A DNA stretch of 64,000 bases from Aidingimonas lacisalsi. GTDB lineage: Bacteria; Pseudomonadota; Gammaproteobacteria; Pseudomonadales; Halomonadaceae. Every line of letters starts with the position of its first letter. Position 1 is the stretch's first letter. The translations under genes and the position numbers were made by a program. Shown here in pieces: positions 55,566 through 63,983 of this stretch. The stretch lies in assembly GCF_008079445.1 (NCBI RefSeq), contig NZ_VRYH01000002.1:558001-622000 (forward strand), read 5' to 3'. The notes under the pieces are model-generated. The model saw only the letters and a list, made by a program, of their open reading frames with translations, ran no database searches and was not told where the DNA came from.

Positions 55566-56081
55566 ATGAGCAGACACATCTATATTTTTTCATGCACATT
55601 GATTGCCGTATCACTGGCCTATCTCATACCAACGGTTCAGTTGCCTGGTGCTGAAGAAGTTTCGACATTCATTGGCCCTCGCCTATGGCCACTTGTCCTG
55701 TTGATCCTGTTACTGGTACTGACCGTTTCACTCATGATTACCACATTGGTGCAAGATAGGAAACGCAAGGATGCGCAGGAACCAGGCGATATAGAAGAGA
55801 ATGATTCCTCGCATGAGGGATACGAGGATCACGCTGTACCGTCGAATGGTCTTTTGTCATTGCTGTTTACTTACCGCCATTGGATCGTCTTGGTTCTCAC
55901 CGTCATCTATACGGTGATGATACAAATTATCGGATTCCTGGTGGCCACCGTCATGTTCTCTTTCTTGTGCACCATGCTGTTGGGTGCCAGAGGGAAGGTG
56001 GCAATCGTGAGTACGACGGTCATTGCAACGATGCTGGTCCAGATCGGCTTCGTTTACCTGTTGAGTATTCCATTGCCTTGA
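55566..56081 (+). CDS. tctB: Tripartite tricarboxylate transporter small permease (TctB)
   Basis: This 171-residue inner-membrane protein has four hydrophobic segments (at about residues 8-22, 40-60, 105-125 and 140-165). A charged, acidic cytoplasmic loop lies between the second and third (RKRKDAQEPGDIEENDSSHE). Sequence conservation in TctB is low, so the call rests on topology, GPRLWPLVLLILLL and position between tctC and tctA. Confidence 0.85.
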   Translation: MSRHIYIFSCTLIAVSLAYLIPTVQLPGAEEVSTFIGPRLWPLVLLILLLVLTVSLMITTLVQDRKRKDAQEPGDIEENDSSHEGYEDHAVPSNGLLSLLFTYRHWIVLVLTVIYTVMIQIIGFLVATVMFSFLCTMLLGARGKVAIVSTTVIATMLVQIGFVYLLSIPLP

Positions 56082-56136
56082 CCCACCGCAGTCTTGAAAC
56101 TCGGTGGCTCTTTCCCAGTATCTCTTGGAGATAACG

Positions 56137-57639
56137 ATGCTAGATGGTTTCCTGAGTGGACTGTCCGTTGTCCTGCAACCCATGAACCTGCTGATTTTGA
56201 TGTCAGCCGTGTTCATTGGCTTCGTCGGTGGTGCATTGCCAGGGATCAGCGGCGTCATCCTTGTCGTCATTCTGCTACCCGTCACTTATGGCATGGATGC
56301 GACGTCGGCGTTCATGCTGCTGACGGCGATTTATGGATCGACTGTGTTCTCAGGGCTGATTACCGCGATTCTCTATCGCGCGCCGGGTACGCCGGAAGCG
56401 GTAATGACCTCGTTCGATGGTTATCCGATGACGCAACGAGGCGAAGCTGGCAAGGCGTTGGGAATCGGTGTGTTGAGTTCTGCGATTGGCGGATTGGTCG
56501 GCACGATTGCGTTGATCGTGTTCACGCCTTTACTGGCGTCCGTGGCATTGAAATTTTCCTCCCCTGAATATTTTGCTCTGGCAATACTTGGCCTGACAGT
56601 GGTCGCGTCGCTGGGTGGCAAGCTGATGTATGGCCTGATCGGTGCCGGCATGGGCTTGTTCATTGCCACGATCGGTATCGATCCGCTGACGGGGACGAGT
56701 CGTTATACGTTTGGCAGCTTGAATCTGGCTGAAGGGATCGGGCTGATTCCCATGATCGTCGGTCTTTTTGCCATTTCCGAGGTGATGAAGCGCGCAACGG
56801 GTGGGCATGTTCATCAGCCATTGACGAAGGTCAACGTGAAGATATTCGATTCCACCATCATGCGGAAGATAGCTGCCACGCTTTCCCGGTCATCCATCCT
56901 GGGGGTTGCCATCGGCATATTACCAGGTATTGGGGCCAGTACCGCTGCGATGGTGAGCTATAGTGAAGCCGTTCGCTGGTCGAAGCACCCTGAAGACTTT
57001 GGCAAGGGCATTCCAGAAGGGATCGCGGCTCCTGAAGCAGCGAACAATGCGGCGGCAATGGGGGCTTTGGTACCGCTATTCGCTTTGGGCATTCCCGGTA
57101 GTGGTACAACAGCGATCATCCTGGGGGCCTTTATCATGCATGGCCTGCAGCCAGGTCCGATGTTCATGGCTAGTAGTAGCGAGCTGATTTATGCCGTGTT
57201 CGCTGGGTTGTTCATCGTCAATTTCATGATCTTGCTATTTTCGAAACCCTTCATCACGCTGTTTACCAAACTGTTGAATATCCCTTATTCGGCCTTGGGC
57301 CCCATTATCATCATGTGCTGCATCGTGGGGACTTATTCGGTTCGTAACTCGATGTTCGACGTGTGGTTGATGCTCGGTTTCGGTGTGCTAGGGTTCTTGT
57401 TGGAAAAACTCAGATTTCCCCTGGTCGCGATTATTCTTGGCTTAGTTCTTGGGCCGATTGCCGAAAGCGAATTGCGTCGTTCACTTGCAATGTCTCAGGG
57501 CGATATGACGATATTTATGTCAAGGCCAATCAGTGCAACGTTGATAGGTATTGCATGTGCATTACTGACGGTCTCAATCTTGGTTCCTTTATACAAAAGG
57601 TACAAGAAAAGACGTTTGTATAGTGAAAGTGCAAGTTGA
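56137..57639 (+). CDS. tctA: Tripartite tricarboxylate transporter large permease (TctA)
   Basis: This 500-residue inner-membrane permease has about twelve membrane segments. Family motifs are GFVGGALPGISGVILVVILL, then SGLITAILYRAPGTPEAVMT and the mirrored ILPGIGASTAAMVSYSEA with ALGIPGSGTTAIILGA. The ATG at 56137 has GGAGAT seven bases upstream. Energy comes from the ion gradient rather than ATP. It ends the plus-strand operon, and no clear terminator follows. Confidence 0.94.
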   Translation: MLDGFLSGLSVVLQPMNLLILMSAVFIGFVGGALPGISGVILVVILLPVTYGMDATSAFMLLTAIYGSTVFSGLITAILYRAPGTPEAVMTSFDGYPMTQRGEAGKALGIGVLSSAIGGLVGTIALIVFTPLLASVALKFSSPEYFALAILGLTVVASLGGKLMYGLIGAGMGLFIATIGIDPLTGTSRYTFGSLNLAEGIGLIPMIVGLFAISEVMKRATGGHVHQPLTKVNVKIFDSTIMRKIAATLSRSSILGVAIGILPGIGASTAAMVSYSEAVRWSKHPEDFGKGIPEGIAAPEAANNAAAMGALVPLFALGIPGSGTTAIILGAFIMHGLQPGPMFMASSSELIYAVFAGLFIVNFMILLFSKPFITLFTKLLNIPYSALGPIIIMCCIVGTYSVRNSMFDVWLMLGFGVLGFLLEKLRFPLVAIILGLVLGPIAESELRRSLAMSQGDMTIFMSRPISATLIGIACALLTVSILVPLYKRYKKRRLYSESAS

Positions 57640-57706
57640 GTGTGAATAATGACCAGTGATAATTAAAGACAGGTTGGCTTGCGTTGTATCGATAGTCGTT
57701 TACGGG

Positions 57707-57850
57707 TCACATCGTCCTGATGTGATTGGAGGTGCTAAGTTTGCGAGGTTTTCCGAAATAGAACCTCTGTAGGTGTGAACATCCGTCCAGCTTGAGAATG
57801 TCGATTTGTTCCGAGTATTCGACACCTTCGGCGGTGATGTTGATGCCTAT
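57707..57850 (-). pseudogene. Remnant of an EAL (cyclic-di-GMP phosphodiesterase) domain
   Basis: Read from 57850 on the minus strand, one frame gives 47 residues that match the C-terminal end of EAL domains: INITAEGVEYSEQIDILK, followed by LDGCSHLQRFYFGKPRKL, then a stop at 57707. The catalytic AEGVE and the Leu-Gln of the last motif are recognisable. Just upstream the frame meets a TAG stop and similarity ends, and no start or GGDEF part is present. It is a decayed gene end stranded between two convergent operons. Confidence 0.75.
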
Positions 57851-57885
57851 CTATGACGGGTCCGCCTTCGGTTCGTTGGAACCAG

Positions 57886-57912
57886 ACACACCCTGGCCGA
57901 TCCAGGGTGTGT
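57886..57912. terminator. Perfect 11-bp hairpin between convergent operons
   Basis: ACACACCCTGG and CCAGGGTGTGT pair perfectly around CCGAT, 18 bases after the stop of the minus-strand phosphatase gene. There is no T-run on either side, so it may act with Rho or as an RNA-end barrier. Confidence 0.5.
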
Positions 57913-57930
57913 ACAACCAAGCGGTCAGTA

Positions 57931-59733
57931 TCAGGTGTTTTCTATTTCCAGGAGCGCGTTCAGCGGCATGCCGTCGAGCGTGGTGGTATCCAAGCCTAGC
58001 AGGCGCGCGAACGTGGCCCCGGTATTGTCCATTCGCTGGATCCCGCGTTGAGTATCGAATGGCAGCCAGGAGCCGGGCCGTACTCCCTCACCGTGAAGGA
58101 TCGCCAAGCCATGGTTAGAGGCGAACGTAGTGCTGGCGGACGGTACCTGGGGGCCATGGTTGGCTCCGGCACTTTCCACGGCAGCGACGGTATCGCCACG
58201 CCGGTTGACGCCCCACACGAACCCCGAGGCGTAGGCGAACAGCACATCGCCGGCGGCGTCGCCCCAGTAACCCAGCACGCTGGCGTCCTGCTTCTTGAGG
58301 GCGAAAGCGACCACGTTGCGTTCGCCGTGCGGGGTATCGATGTACCATGTGCTCAAGGCCTTGTGGATGCGCGTCTGCACCTCAGCCACGTCAGTCTCGG
58401 GGACAATGCCACCTTCCAGTGTGTCTCGATTGACGAAGATTTCCAGGCCGCCGCGCTCATCCTTGAGAAAGGCCTGGCTGCATTGATGTATCGGTCGGCC
58501 GTGCTCGTCGAGCGCGCAGAGTCCGAACTCGGCTAGCCGTCGATGGATGTCGCACAGGTAATGGTTCGGTACGTCGCCATGGTCCGAGGCGAGCACGATC
58601 ACGGTATCGTCACGTCGCCCGGCCAGCAGGCGGCCTACCGCGTCGTCGAGCACCTGGTATCCGCGGCGGATGGTGTCCAGGTAACGTTCCTGCTGTTCGG
58701 GGGTGTAAAAGGGGGATTCCGGGTCGCAATAGGCCAGGCAGGTGTGGTGGGTCTCGTCGTTGAGACGGAACACCGTGGCGAACAGCCGAAAGTTCTCTTC
58801 GTTGAGCAGGGTCAAGGCGCTGTCGACGAGCCACTCCAGTTGATAGCGGCCCTCTTCGAAACTGGTCTCGAAATAGCGAGTGTCCGGATCCGCCGACACG
58901 GCCCACTTGGAAATGAACGGCCCGTGACGCTGAATCAGCTTTTCGGCCAAGGTCGGGTGATTACTCAGCCGTTCGGGAATGGTGACCTGCGATTGCAGCA
59001 GATCCACGTGCCATCGCTCGGCATCGTAGGCCAGCAGCTTGAAGCGCACGTATCCTCGCTCATTTCCCGCCTCGACGGGCAACCAGTCGCTCCACTCACC
59101 TACACCCAGTGTCGCTGTGCTCTCCCTGACTGTCAGGCGCAGCCGCGCATCGGCTGCCGGACTCAATGTCATCGCCAAGGTGTCGCCACCATTGAGCCGG
59201 ATCGCGGTATGATAGTGAGTCTCCGAGCGTTCGATCGCGTGGCGATTGTGCTTCTGGTGATGGGCGAGGCTACCGCTCGGTGGCCAGCCCAACGCCTCGT
59301 TCTGAGGGACGTCGGGCCACTGCGAGAGGTCGGTGCTGTGTAGGCTGGCGGAGGCCATTTCCATCGGTGCCGGGCCTTTGCCGCTCCAGAACGGCGCCAG
59401 GCAGAGATCGTCCCTACCGTTGGGCTTGAGGGACTCGGGAAAGTGTACCAAGGCACACTTTTGTCCCGCTTCGGCCATTAATTCCAGCAAGTGCCGCGTC
59501 CCGCTGGGCGAGAGGCGTTGCCCTACCCAACTGTTCCCCGGTGCCTGCCCGGTGAGAAAGTTGACGAAGTTGGTATCTCCCCAGGTCGAGATGTAAGGCA
59601 TCAGTCGCGTCGTTCCCCCCTCATGACGCAATCGCTCGATATTGGGCAGCACCCCTTCGTGGCAGAAACGATCGACCAGCTCGGGGATCAGACCGTCGAC
59701 ACCCAGCACCAATACCTTTTTCGCATTATGCAT
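57931..59733 (-). CDS. Alkaline-phosphatase-superfamily phosphodiesterase/pyrophosphatase-like protein
   Basis: This 600-residue protein has no signal peptide, so it acts in the cytoplasm. Metal-binding motifs of the superfamily are visible: VLVLGVDGLIPELVDRF (first Asp), the nucleophile region ISTWGDTNFVNFLTG, FRLNDETHHTCLAY (Asp and His), VLASDHGDVPNHY and ASNHGLAILHG. The central part (about residues 130-290) is an insertion without recognised motifs. It is the last gene of an operon with an enolase-superfamily enzyme and a tripartite transporter, so it may free a phosphate ester or a phosphonate. The substrate is unknown. Confidence 0.82.
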   Translation of the reverse strand: MHNAKKVLVLGVDGLIPELVDRFCHEGVLPNIERLRHEGGTTRLMPYISTWGDTNFVNFLTGQAPGNSWVGQRLSPSGTRHLLELMAEAGQKCALVHFPESLKPNGRDDLCLAPFWSGKGPAPMEMASASLHSTDLSQWPDVPQNEALGWPPSGSLAHHQKHNRHAIERSETHYHTAIRLNGGDTLAMTLSPAADARLRLTVRESTATLGVGEWSDWLPVEAGNERGYVRFKLLAYDAERWHVDLLQSQVTIPERLSNHPTLAEKLIQRHGPFISKWAVSADPDTRYFETSFEEGRYQLEWLVDSALTLLNEENFRLFATVFRLNDETHHTCLAYCDPESPFYTPEQQERYLDTIRRGYQVLDDAVGRLLAGRRDDTVIVLASDHGDVPNHYLCDIHRRLAEFGLCALDEHGRPIHQCSQAFLKDERGGLEIFVNRDTLEGGIVPETDVAEVQTRIHKALSTWYIDTPHGERNVVAFALKKQDASVLGYWGDAAGDVLFAYASGFVWGVNRRGDTVAAVESAGANHGPQVPSASTTFASNHGLAILHGEGVRPGSWLPFDTQRGIQRMDNTGATFARLLGLDTTTLDGMPLNALLEIENT

Positions 59734-59764
59734 ATCATGCTCCCTTGATGAGTACGTGCGCGCT

Positions 59765-60910
59765 TCAGAGTCGGTAACGGTCGATGACGTTGCGGTCGAT
59801 CTCGATGCCCAGCCCCGGTTTGTCGGGCACCTCCACGCAACCCCGGGCGTTGAGCGCGAACTGCCCGCCGATCAGCTCCTGACGGAAGGGGTGCGCCGAC
59901 TGGTCGTATTCGAGCATCGGCTCGTCCGGGTTTAGCGACAGCGGTTGCGGTGGTAGCGTGGCAATGAACTGTACGGCGGCGGCGAGTCCGATGCCGGTGC
60001 CCCACACATGGGGAATCAGCGGCACGTGCCACGCCTGGGCAAGTGCGGCGATCCTGCGGCACTCGGTAAAGCCACCGGCGGCCCCCAGGTCGGGTTGGAC
60101 GATATCCAGCGCCCCTTCGCTGATCAGCCCTCGATAGCCGATCTTGGAATACTCGTTTTCGCCGGCGGCCACATAAGTGCGCGACACGCCCTTGAGTTCA
60201 CGGTAACCGGGATGGTTCTCCGGGCTGAGTGGCTCCTCGAAGAAGTGCACCCGCGTATCTTCCAGTTCCATGAGGATCCGCCGTGCCGCCGGCACGCTAT
60301 AGGCGCAGTTGGCGTCCATCATTAGCTGCACGTCGTCACCGACCGCCTCTCTCACCGCGCGCATGTCGTGAATGTCCGAGTCGACACCGAAACCGGTCTT
60401 GATCTTCATCGCGCGGTAGCCGTTGGCCTGGTGACGCAGTGCCTCTTCCACGATGTCCTCGGGATAGCACCCGTCTTCGCGGCGGTAGAAGCCGGTTGCA
60501 TAGGGGCGGATCTCGCGCCGAAACGCGCCGCCCATGAGCCGATGGATCGGCTGGCCCAGCGCCTTGCCGAAAAGGTCCCATAGCGCAATGTCTACCGCTG
60601 CTATTCCAAATAGTGCTGCACCTTTCTGGCCGTAGGGGCGGGTGTGGTTGTACATCTCCTCCCATAGAACTTCGCGATCGAATGCCGAGCGGCCGATGAG
60701 CAACGGCTTGAGGGCGTACTCGACGACGGCCTGGGCGACCTGGGGTGGCTGAAGGCCATGATTGATCGATTCCCCCCAGCCGATCAGCCCATCCTCTGTG
60801 TGGACCTCGACCAGCATGGCGGTGCGCTGATGCACCCACCCTTGGGAGAAGGCGAAGGCCCGCTCGAGCGGTGCGGCCAGAATGTGCGTCTTGATGTCGG
60901 TAATGATCAT
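59765..60910 (-). CDS. Enolase-superfamily (mandelate racemase type) acid-sugar dehydratase-like enzyme
   Basis: This 381-residue cytoplasmic enzyme abstracts a proton alpha to a carboxylate with the help of Mg. Visible catalytic parts are MKIKTGFGVD (Lys-x-Lys), the metal ligands in LMMDANCAYS, HFFEEPLSP and AAGENEY, and the His base in PHVWGTGIGLAAAVQ. This set fits the mandelate-racemase subgroup, which includes sugar-acid dehydratases. It lies between the tctA and phosphatase genes on the same strand, so the likely substrate is a hydroxy acid brought in by that transporter. Confidence 0.88.
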   Translation of the reverse strand: MIITDIKTHILAAPLERAFAFSQGWVHQRTAMLVEVHTEDGLIGWGESINHGLQPPQVAQAVVEYALKPLLIGRSAFDREVLWEEMYNHTRPYGQKGAALFGIAAVDIALWDLFGKALGQPIHRLMGGAFRREIRPYATGFYRREDGCYPEDIVEEALRHQANGYRAMKIKTGFGVDSDIHDMRAVREAVGDDVQLMMDANCAYSVPAARRILMELEDTRVHFFEEPLSPENHPGYRELKGVSRTYVAAGENEYSKIGYRGLISEGALDIVQPDLGAAGGFTECRRIAALAQAWHVPLIPHVWGTGIGLAAAVQFIATLPPQPLSLNPDEPMLEYDQSAHPFRQELIGGQFALNARGCVEVPDKPGLGIEIDRNVIDRYRL

Positions 60911-60947
60911 GATGTCGCGTATCCAGTAACGAATGCGGGAAAAGGGA

Positions 60948-62468
60948 TTATTTGGCAGCGTCGGTTTCGACGTGCCGGGTGTTCACTGATGACCGCCTTC
61001 GTTGGGCGATGGCCGACCACACGGCCCAGACGATGACCAGCACGAGTAACGAGAACAGCGTCATGGAAATGGTGCTATGGGTGAAAAAGCCGAGGAACTC
61101 GCCGCGCTCGATCAGCAGGCCGCGACGTAGCGAGCTTTCCAGCTCCGGACCCAGCACCATCCCGATCACCAGCGGCGCCAGTGGATAATCCGCGCGGCGC
61201 AGTGCATAGGCAAAGATGCCAGTCACGGCAGCGACCACCAGATCGAGCGGATTGCCGCGCACCGTCGCGGCGCCGATGAAACTGAACATGATGATGGCGG
61301 CCATCACATAGCCTTGATGCAGCCGGAACAAGTAGCGAAATAGGCTGATGGAAGGCTTGCTCAAGATCAGCATGGCGACGTTGACGATGATCAGCACGAC
61401 GAACAGTGAGTAGACCGTTTCTGCCTGGTCGACCATCAAGCGCACACCCGGGGTAATGCCATGGATGACCATCGCGCCCATCATCATTGCCGTCACGACA
61501 TCGCCTGGAATGCCAAGAGCTAGCGTAGGGATGAAGGAACTACCGGTCACCGCATTGTTGGAGGACTCCGACGCGATGAGGCCATCCGGCTCGCCCTGGC
61601 CAAGGCGATCGCGGCGCGGTGATAGCTTCTGCGCAGTGGCATAGCTCATGAACGCTGCAGCCGCTGCCCCGGTACCCGGCAACGCCCCGACGAAACTGCC
61701 GATGAACGAGCCGCGGATCAGTTCGATCAGGCGCTTGAAACACTCGCCCGGACCGGGAAAGCGCAACTTGGCTTCCGGTATTGTCGCGCCGGGATCGTTG
61801 CGCGAGGAAAAGCGCACGAAGACTTCCGATAGTGCGAAGGCACCGACGACGACCGGAATTAGCGTAAAGCCTGACGATAATGTGTAGCTACCAAAGGTGA
61901 AACGATCGCCTCCGGTGATCGGGTCCGAGCCGACCATGGCGAGAAAGAAGCCGATCATGCCGCATATCAGTCCCTTCATGACACTGCCCTTGGAAACGCC
62001 CACGATGCACATCATCGCCAGGCAGATGAGGGCGAAGACTTCGATCGAGCCGAAGTTGACGGCGAACTTGGCGAGCTGCGGCGCGCATAAGATCAGTATC
62101 ACGCAGGAGAGCACGCCGCCGAAGAAGGATGCGAACGTTGCCCAGCCCAGCGCTTCGTCGACGCGGCCCTGCTGGGTCATGGGGTAGCCGTCGAACGTGG
62201 TTGCCGCCGATTGGGGCGTGCCGGGCGTGTTGATGAGAATGGCGGTAATCGAGCCACCGTAGACCGAGCCGCAATAGACACCGATCAGCAGCGCCATGCT
62301 GGTAATGGTATCCATGCCGAAGGTGAAGGGAAGAAAGATGGTTAGCCCCACCACTGACCCGAGGCCCGGCAGCCCTCCGATGATGATACCGGTCCAGGTA
62401 CCGACGACGATGGCGAGCAACGCCTGCCAGGTGAACGCATTGCCTACCGCGGCAAGAATGATATCCAT
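60948..62468 (-). CDS. tctA: Tripartite tricarboxylate transporter large permease (TctA), second system
   Basis: This 506-residue inner-membrane permease has about twelve membrane helices. Motifs are IIIGGLPGLGSVVGLTIFLP, GSITAILINTPGTPQSAATT, FVGALPGTGAAAAAFMSYA and ALGIPGDVVTAMMMGAMV. It is clearly diverged from the TctA encoded at 56137-57639, so the two are not a recent duplication. The ATG at 62468 begins one base after the tctB stop codon; a GTG at 62483 would overlap tctB. The C-terminus is basic then acidic (QRRRSSVNTRHVETDAAK). Confidence 0.93.
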   Translation of the reverse strand: MDIILAAVGNAFTWQALLAIVVGTWTGIIIGGLPGLGSVVGLTIFLPFTFGMDTITSMALLIGVYCGSVYGGSITAILINTPGTPQSAATTFDGYPMTQQGRVDEALGWATFASFFGGVLSCVILILCAPQLAKFAVNFGSIEVFALICLAMMCIVGVSKGSVMKGLICGMIGFFLAMVGSDPITGGDRFTFGSYTLSSGFTLIPVVVGAFALSEVFVRFSSRNDPGATIPEAKLRFPGPGECFKRLIELIRGSFIGSFVGALPGTGAAAAAFMSYATAQKLSPRRDRLGQGEPDGLIASESSNNAVTGSSFIPTLALGIPGDVVTAMMMGAMVIHGITPGVRLMVDQAETVYSLFVVLIIVNVAMLILSKPSISLFRYLFRLHQGYVMAAIIMFSFIGAATVRGNPLDLVVAAVTGIFAYALRRADYPLAPLVIGMVLGPELESSLRRGLLIERGEFLGFFTHSTISMTLFSLLVLVIVWAVWSAIAQRRRSSVNTRHVETDAAK

Positions 62469-62469
62469 G

Positions 62470-62907
62470 TCACACCGCTCCACTGGTCAAGAGTGTCGGC
62501 AGCCGAATCAGCAGCACGTGGTGGAACAAGAACCACAGGCCACCGGCGATTACGAGCGTGCCCACCGCCAACGGCAGTGGGCGGCGCAGGCGAAACAGCC
62601 ACAGTGTCAAGGCGACGAGTGGCAGCGAGGGAAGCAGAAATCCCAGGCTGGCCACTGCGATGGCGGCGATGAGTACGGCCGCCATCAGCACGGGCAACGG
62701 CGACAGCGACCTGCTGCTCATCGCCGTGGCGTGCGACAACTCGACGAGAGTGATCGCCAGGGCGACCCCACACCACAGCGTCAGTACGACACGTGGTACC
62801 AGCATGGCATCGGTCGGGCCGCGCCAGGCATGGAACGCCAGCACGATGCCGACAAGGAACAAGGCCAGGCCCAGCAACACCCTGGGGTTGGCCAATCTCG
62901 CAATCAT
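62470..62907 (-). CDS. tctB: Tripartite tricarboxylate transporter small permease (TctB), second system
   Basis: This 145-residue protein has four predicted membrane helices (VLLGLALFLVGIVLAF, VVLTLWCGVALAITL, VLMAAVLIAAIAVASL and LAVGTLVIAGGLWFLF). TctB proteins vary greatly, so topology, length and the position between tctC and tctA decide the call. The ATG at 62907 has GAGGTAAG five to six bases upstream; the frame could start 14 codons earlier. Confidence 0.82.
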   Translation of the reverse strand: MIARLANPRVLLGLALFLVGIVLAFHAWRGPTDAMLVPRVVLTLWCGVALAITLVELSHATAMSSRSLSPLPVLMAAVLIAAIAVASLGFLLPSLPLVALTLWLFRLRRPLPLAVGTLVIAGGLWFLFHHVLLIRLPTLLTSGAV

Positions 62908-62941
62908 GACGCTTACCTCGCTGAATGATGGGGTTGCGGGC

Positions 62942-63871
62942 TTATTCAATCAGGCCGACATCGCGTAATACTTGCTTGTTGGCGTCGTAACGCTGCTTCA
63001 CGAAGGCTTCGAAGTCTTCCGGTCCGAGATAGGCGATGCCGGCCTTGGCATTCTCGGCGAAAGACTTGAATCGATCAGATTCAAGCGTGGCCTTGCATGC
63101 GTCGGAATACTGGGTCTTCCGCTCTTGCGAAATACCCTTGGGGGCCACTAAGCCCTGCCAGACGGCGAATTCCATCTCCGGAAGGCCCAGTTCATCGATG
63201 GTCGGCACATCCTCGTAGCCCTCGATGCGATGGTCGGCAAAGACCGCCAACGGCCGGAGATCATAGTTCGCGAGAATGGTCTCGGTATCGGCCATGATCT
63301 GGATCTCGTCGCCCGCTAGCGCATTCATGGCCGGCCCGGAACCGCTGTAGGGAATGTGTGAGGCCTCGAGGTCGCTTTCGCCCACCAGGGCGGCGACCGC
63401 CAGTTGCGGCAGCGTGCCAGGCCCCGAGGAGCCATAGAGCAGCGGCTCCTCTTGGGAGGCTGCGACGAGCTGGTCGAAGTTTTCGATGTCGGACGACTGG
63501 GACACCATCAAGAACATCGGGTTGGACGTGGTCCGACAGATGTAGGTGAAACTGTCCGGCCCGTAGGGGAGCTGTTTCAGCGACGGCTGGATGCTGAGCG
63601 CGCCGGCCGGCTCGTAGCCGATAATGTTGGGGTTGCCTTCGCTGTTGGCGACCTCGGCGGTTCCTTCCGTTGCACTGGCGCCAGCCACGTTACGCACTAC
63701 CGAAGTGACACCGAGATTGTCGGAGAAGGGCGGCTCGAAACTACGTGCGACGATGTCCGTTGCACCACCTGCAGCAAAGGGCACGATGATGTCTAAAGTG
63801 TCCTGGGCAAACGCAGAATGCGAGGTGCCAGCGAGCATCAGCAGGATCAGAGAACGACGTACAGGCTTCAT
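62942..63871 (-). CDS. tctC: Tripartite tricarboxylate transporter substrate-binding protein (TctC/Bug), second system
   Basis: This 309-residue periplasmic binding protein has a signal peptide MKPVRRSLILLMLAGTSHSAFA cut before QDTLD in shorter form. DIIVPFAAGGATDIVARSFE is the Bug-family opening, VVRNVAGASATEGTAEVA follows, and SHIPYSGSGPAMNALAGDEI is in the second half. The ATG at 63871 has GAGGAAAT upstream; longer frames run into AT-rich promoter DNA. It leads the five-gene operon tctC-tctB-tctA-dehydratase-phosphatase. Confidence 0.92.
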   Translation of the reverse strand: MKPVRRSLILLMLAGTSHSAFAQDTLDIIVPFAAGGATDIVARSFEPPFSDNLGVTSVVRNVAGASATEGTAEVANSEGNPNIIGYEPAGALSIQPSLKQLPYGPDSFTYICRTTSNPMFLMVSQSSDIENFDQLVAASQEEPLLYGSSGPGTLPQLAVAALVGESDLEASHIPYSGSGPAMNALAGDEIQIMADTETILANYDLRPLAVFADHRIEGYEDVPTIDELGLPEMEFAVWQGLVAPKGISQERKTQYSDACKATLESDRFKSFAENAKAGIAYLGPEDFEAFVKQRYDANKQVLRDVGLIE

Positions 63872-63882
63872 TGTTAATTTCC

Positions 63883-63896
63883 TCGTATCGCTACGA
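63883..63896. promoter_or_regulatory. Operator-like palindrome next to the second tctC, proximal site
   Basis: TCGTA-TCGC-TACGA has perfect 5-base arms. It lies 12-25 bases before the tctC start codon and touches its ribosome-binding site. It shares both arms with the distal site at 63970-63983. Confidence 0.55.
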
Positions 63897-63969
63897 AATT
63901 TAATGAATTTATAAAAAATCATTATTAACAATAACTTAATATATTTTATTAAGGTATATTGCTTGTATA

Positions 63970-63983
63970 TCGTAGCGCTACGA
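63970..63983. promoter_or_regulatory. Operator-like palindrome upstream of the second tctC, distal site
   Basis: TCGTAGCGCTACGA is a perfect palindrome and extends to 16 bases (63969-63984). It is centred 87 bases from the proximal copy. The DNA between them is very AT-rich and must hold the tctC promoter, so looping by one regulator is plausible. Confidence 0.6.

Noticed and set aside
57735-57920. Minus-strand ORF of 61 codons between the convergent operons
   Set aside because: It is in the wrong frame. The neighbouring frame gives the EAL-domain remnant, which explains the coding-like signal.
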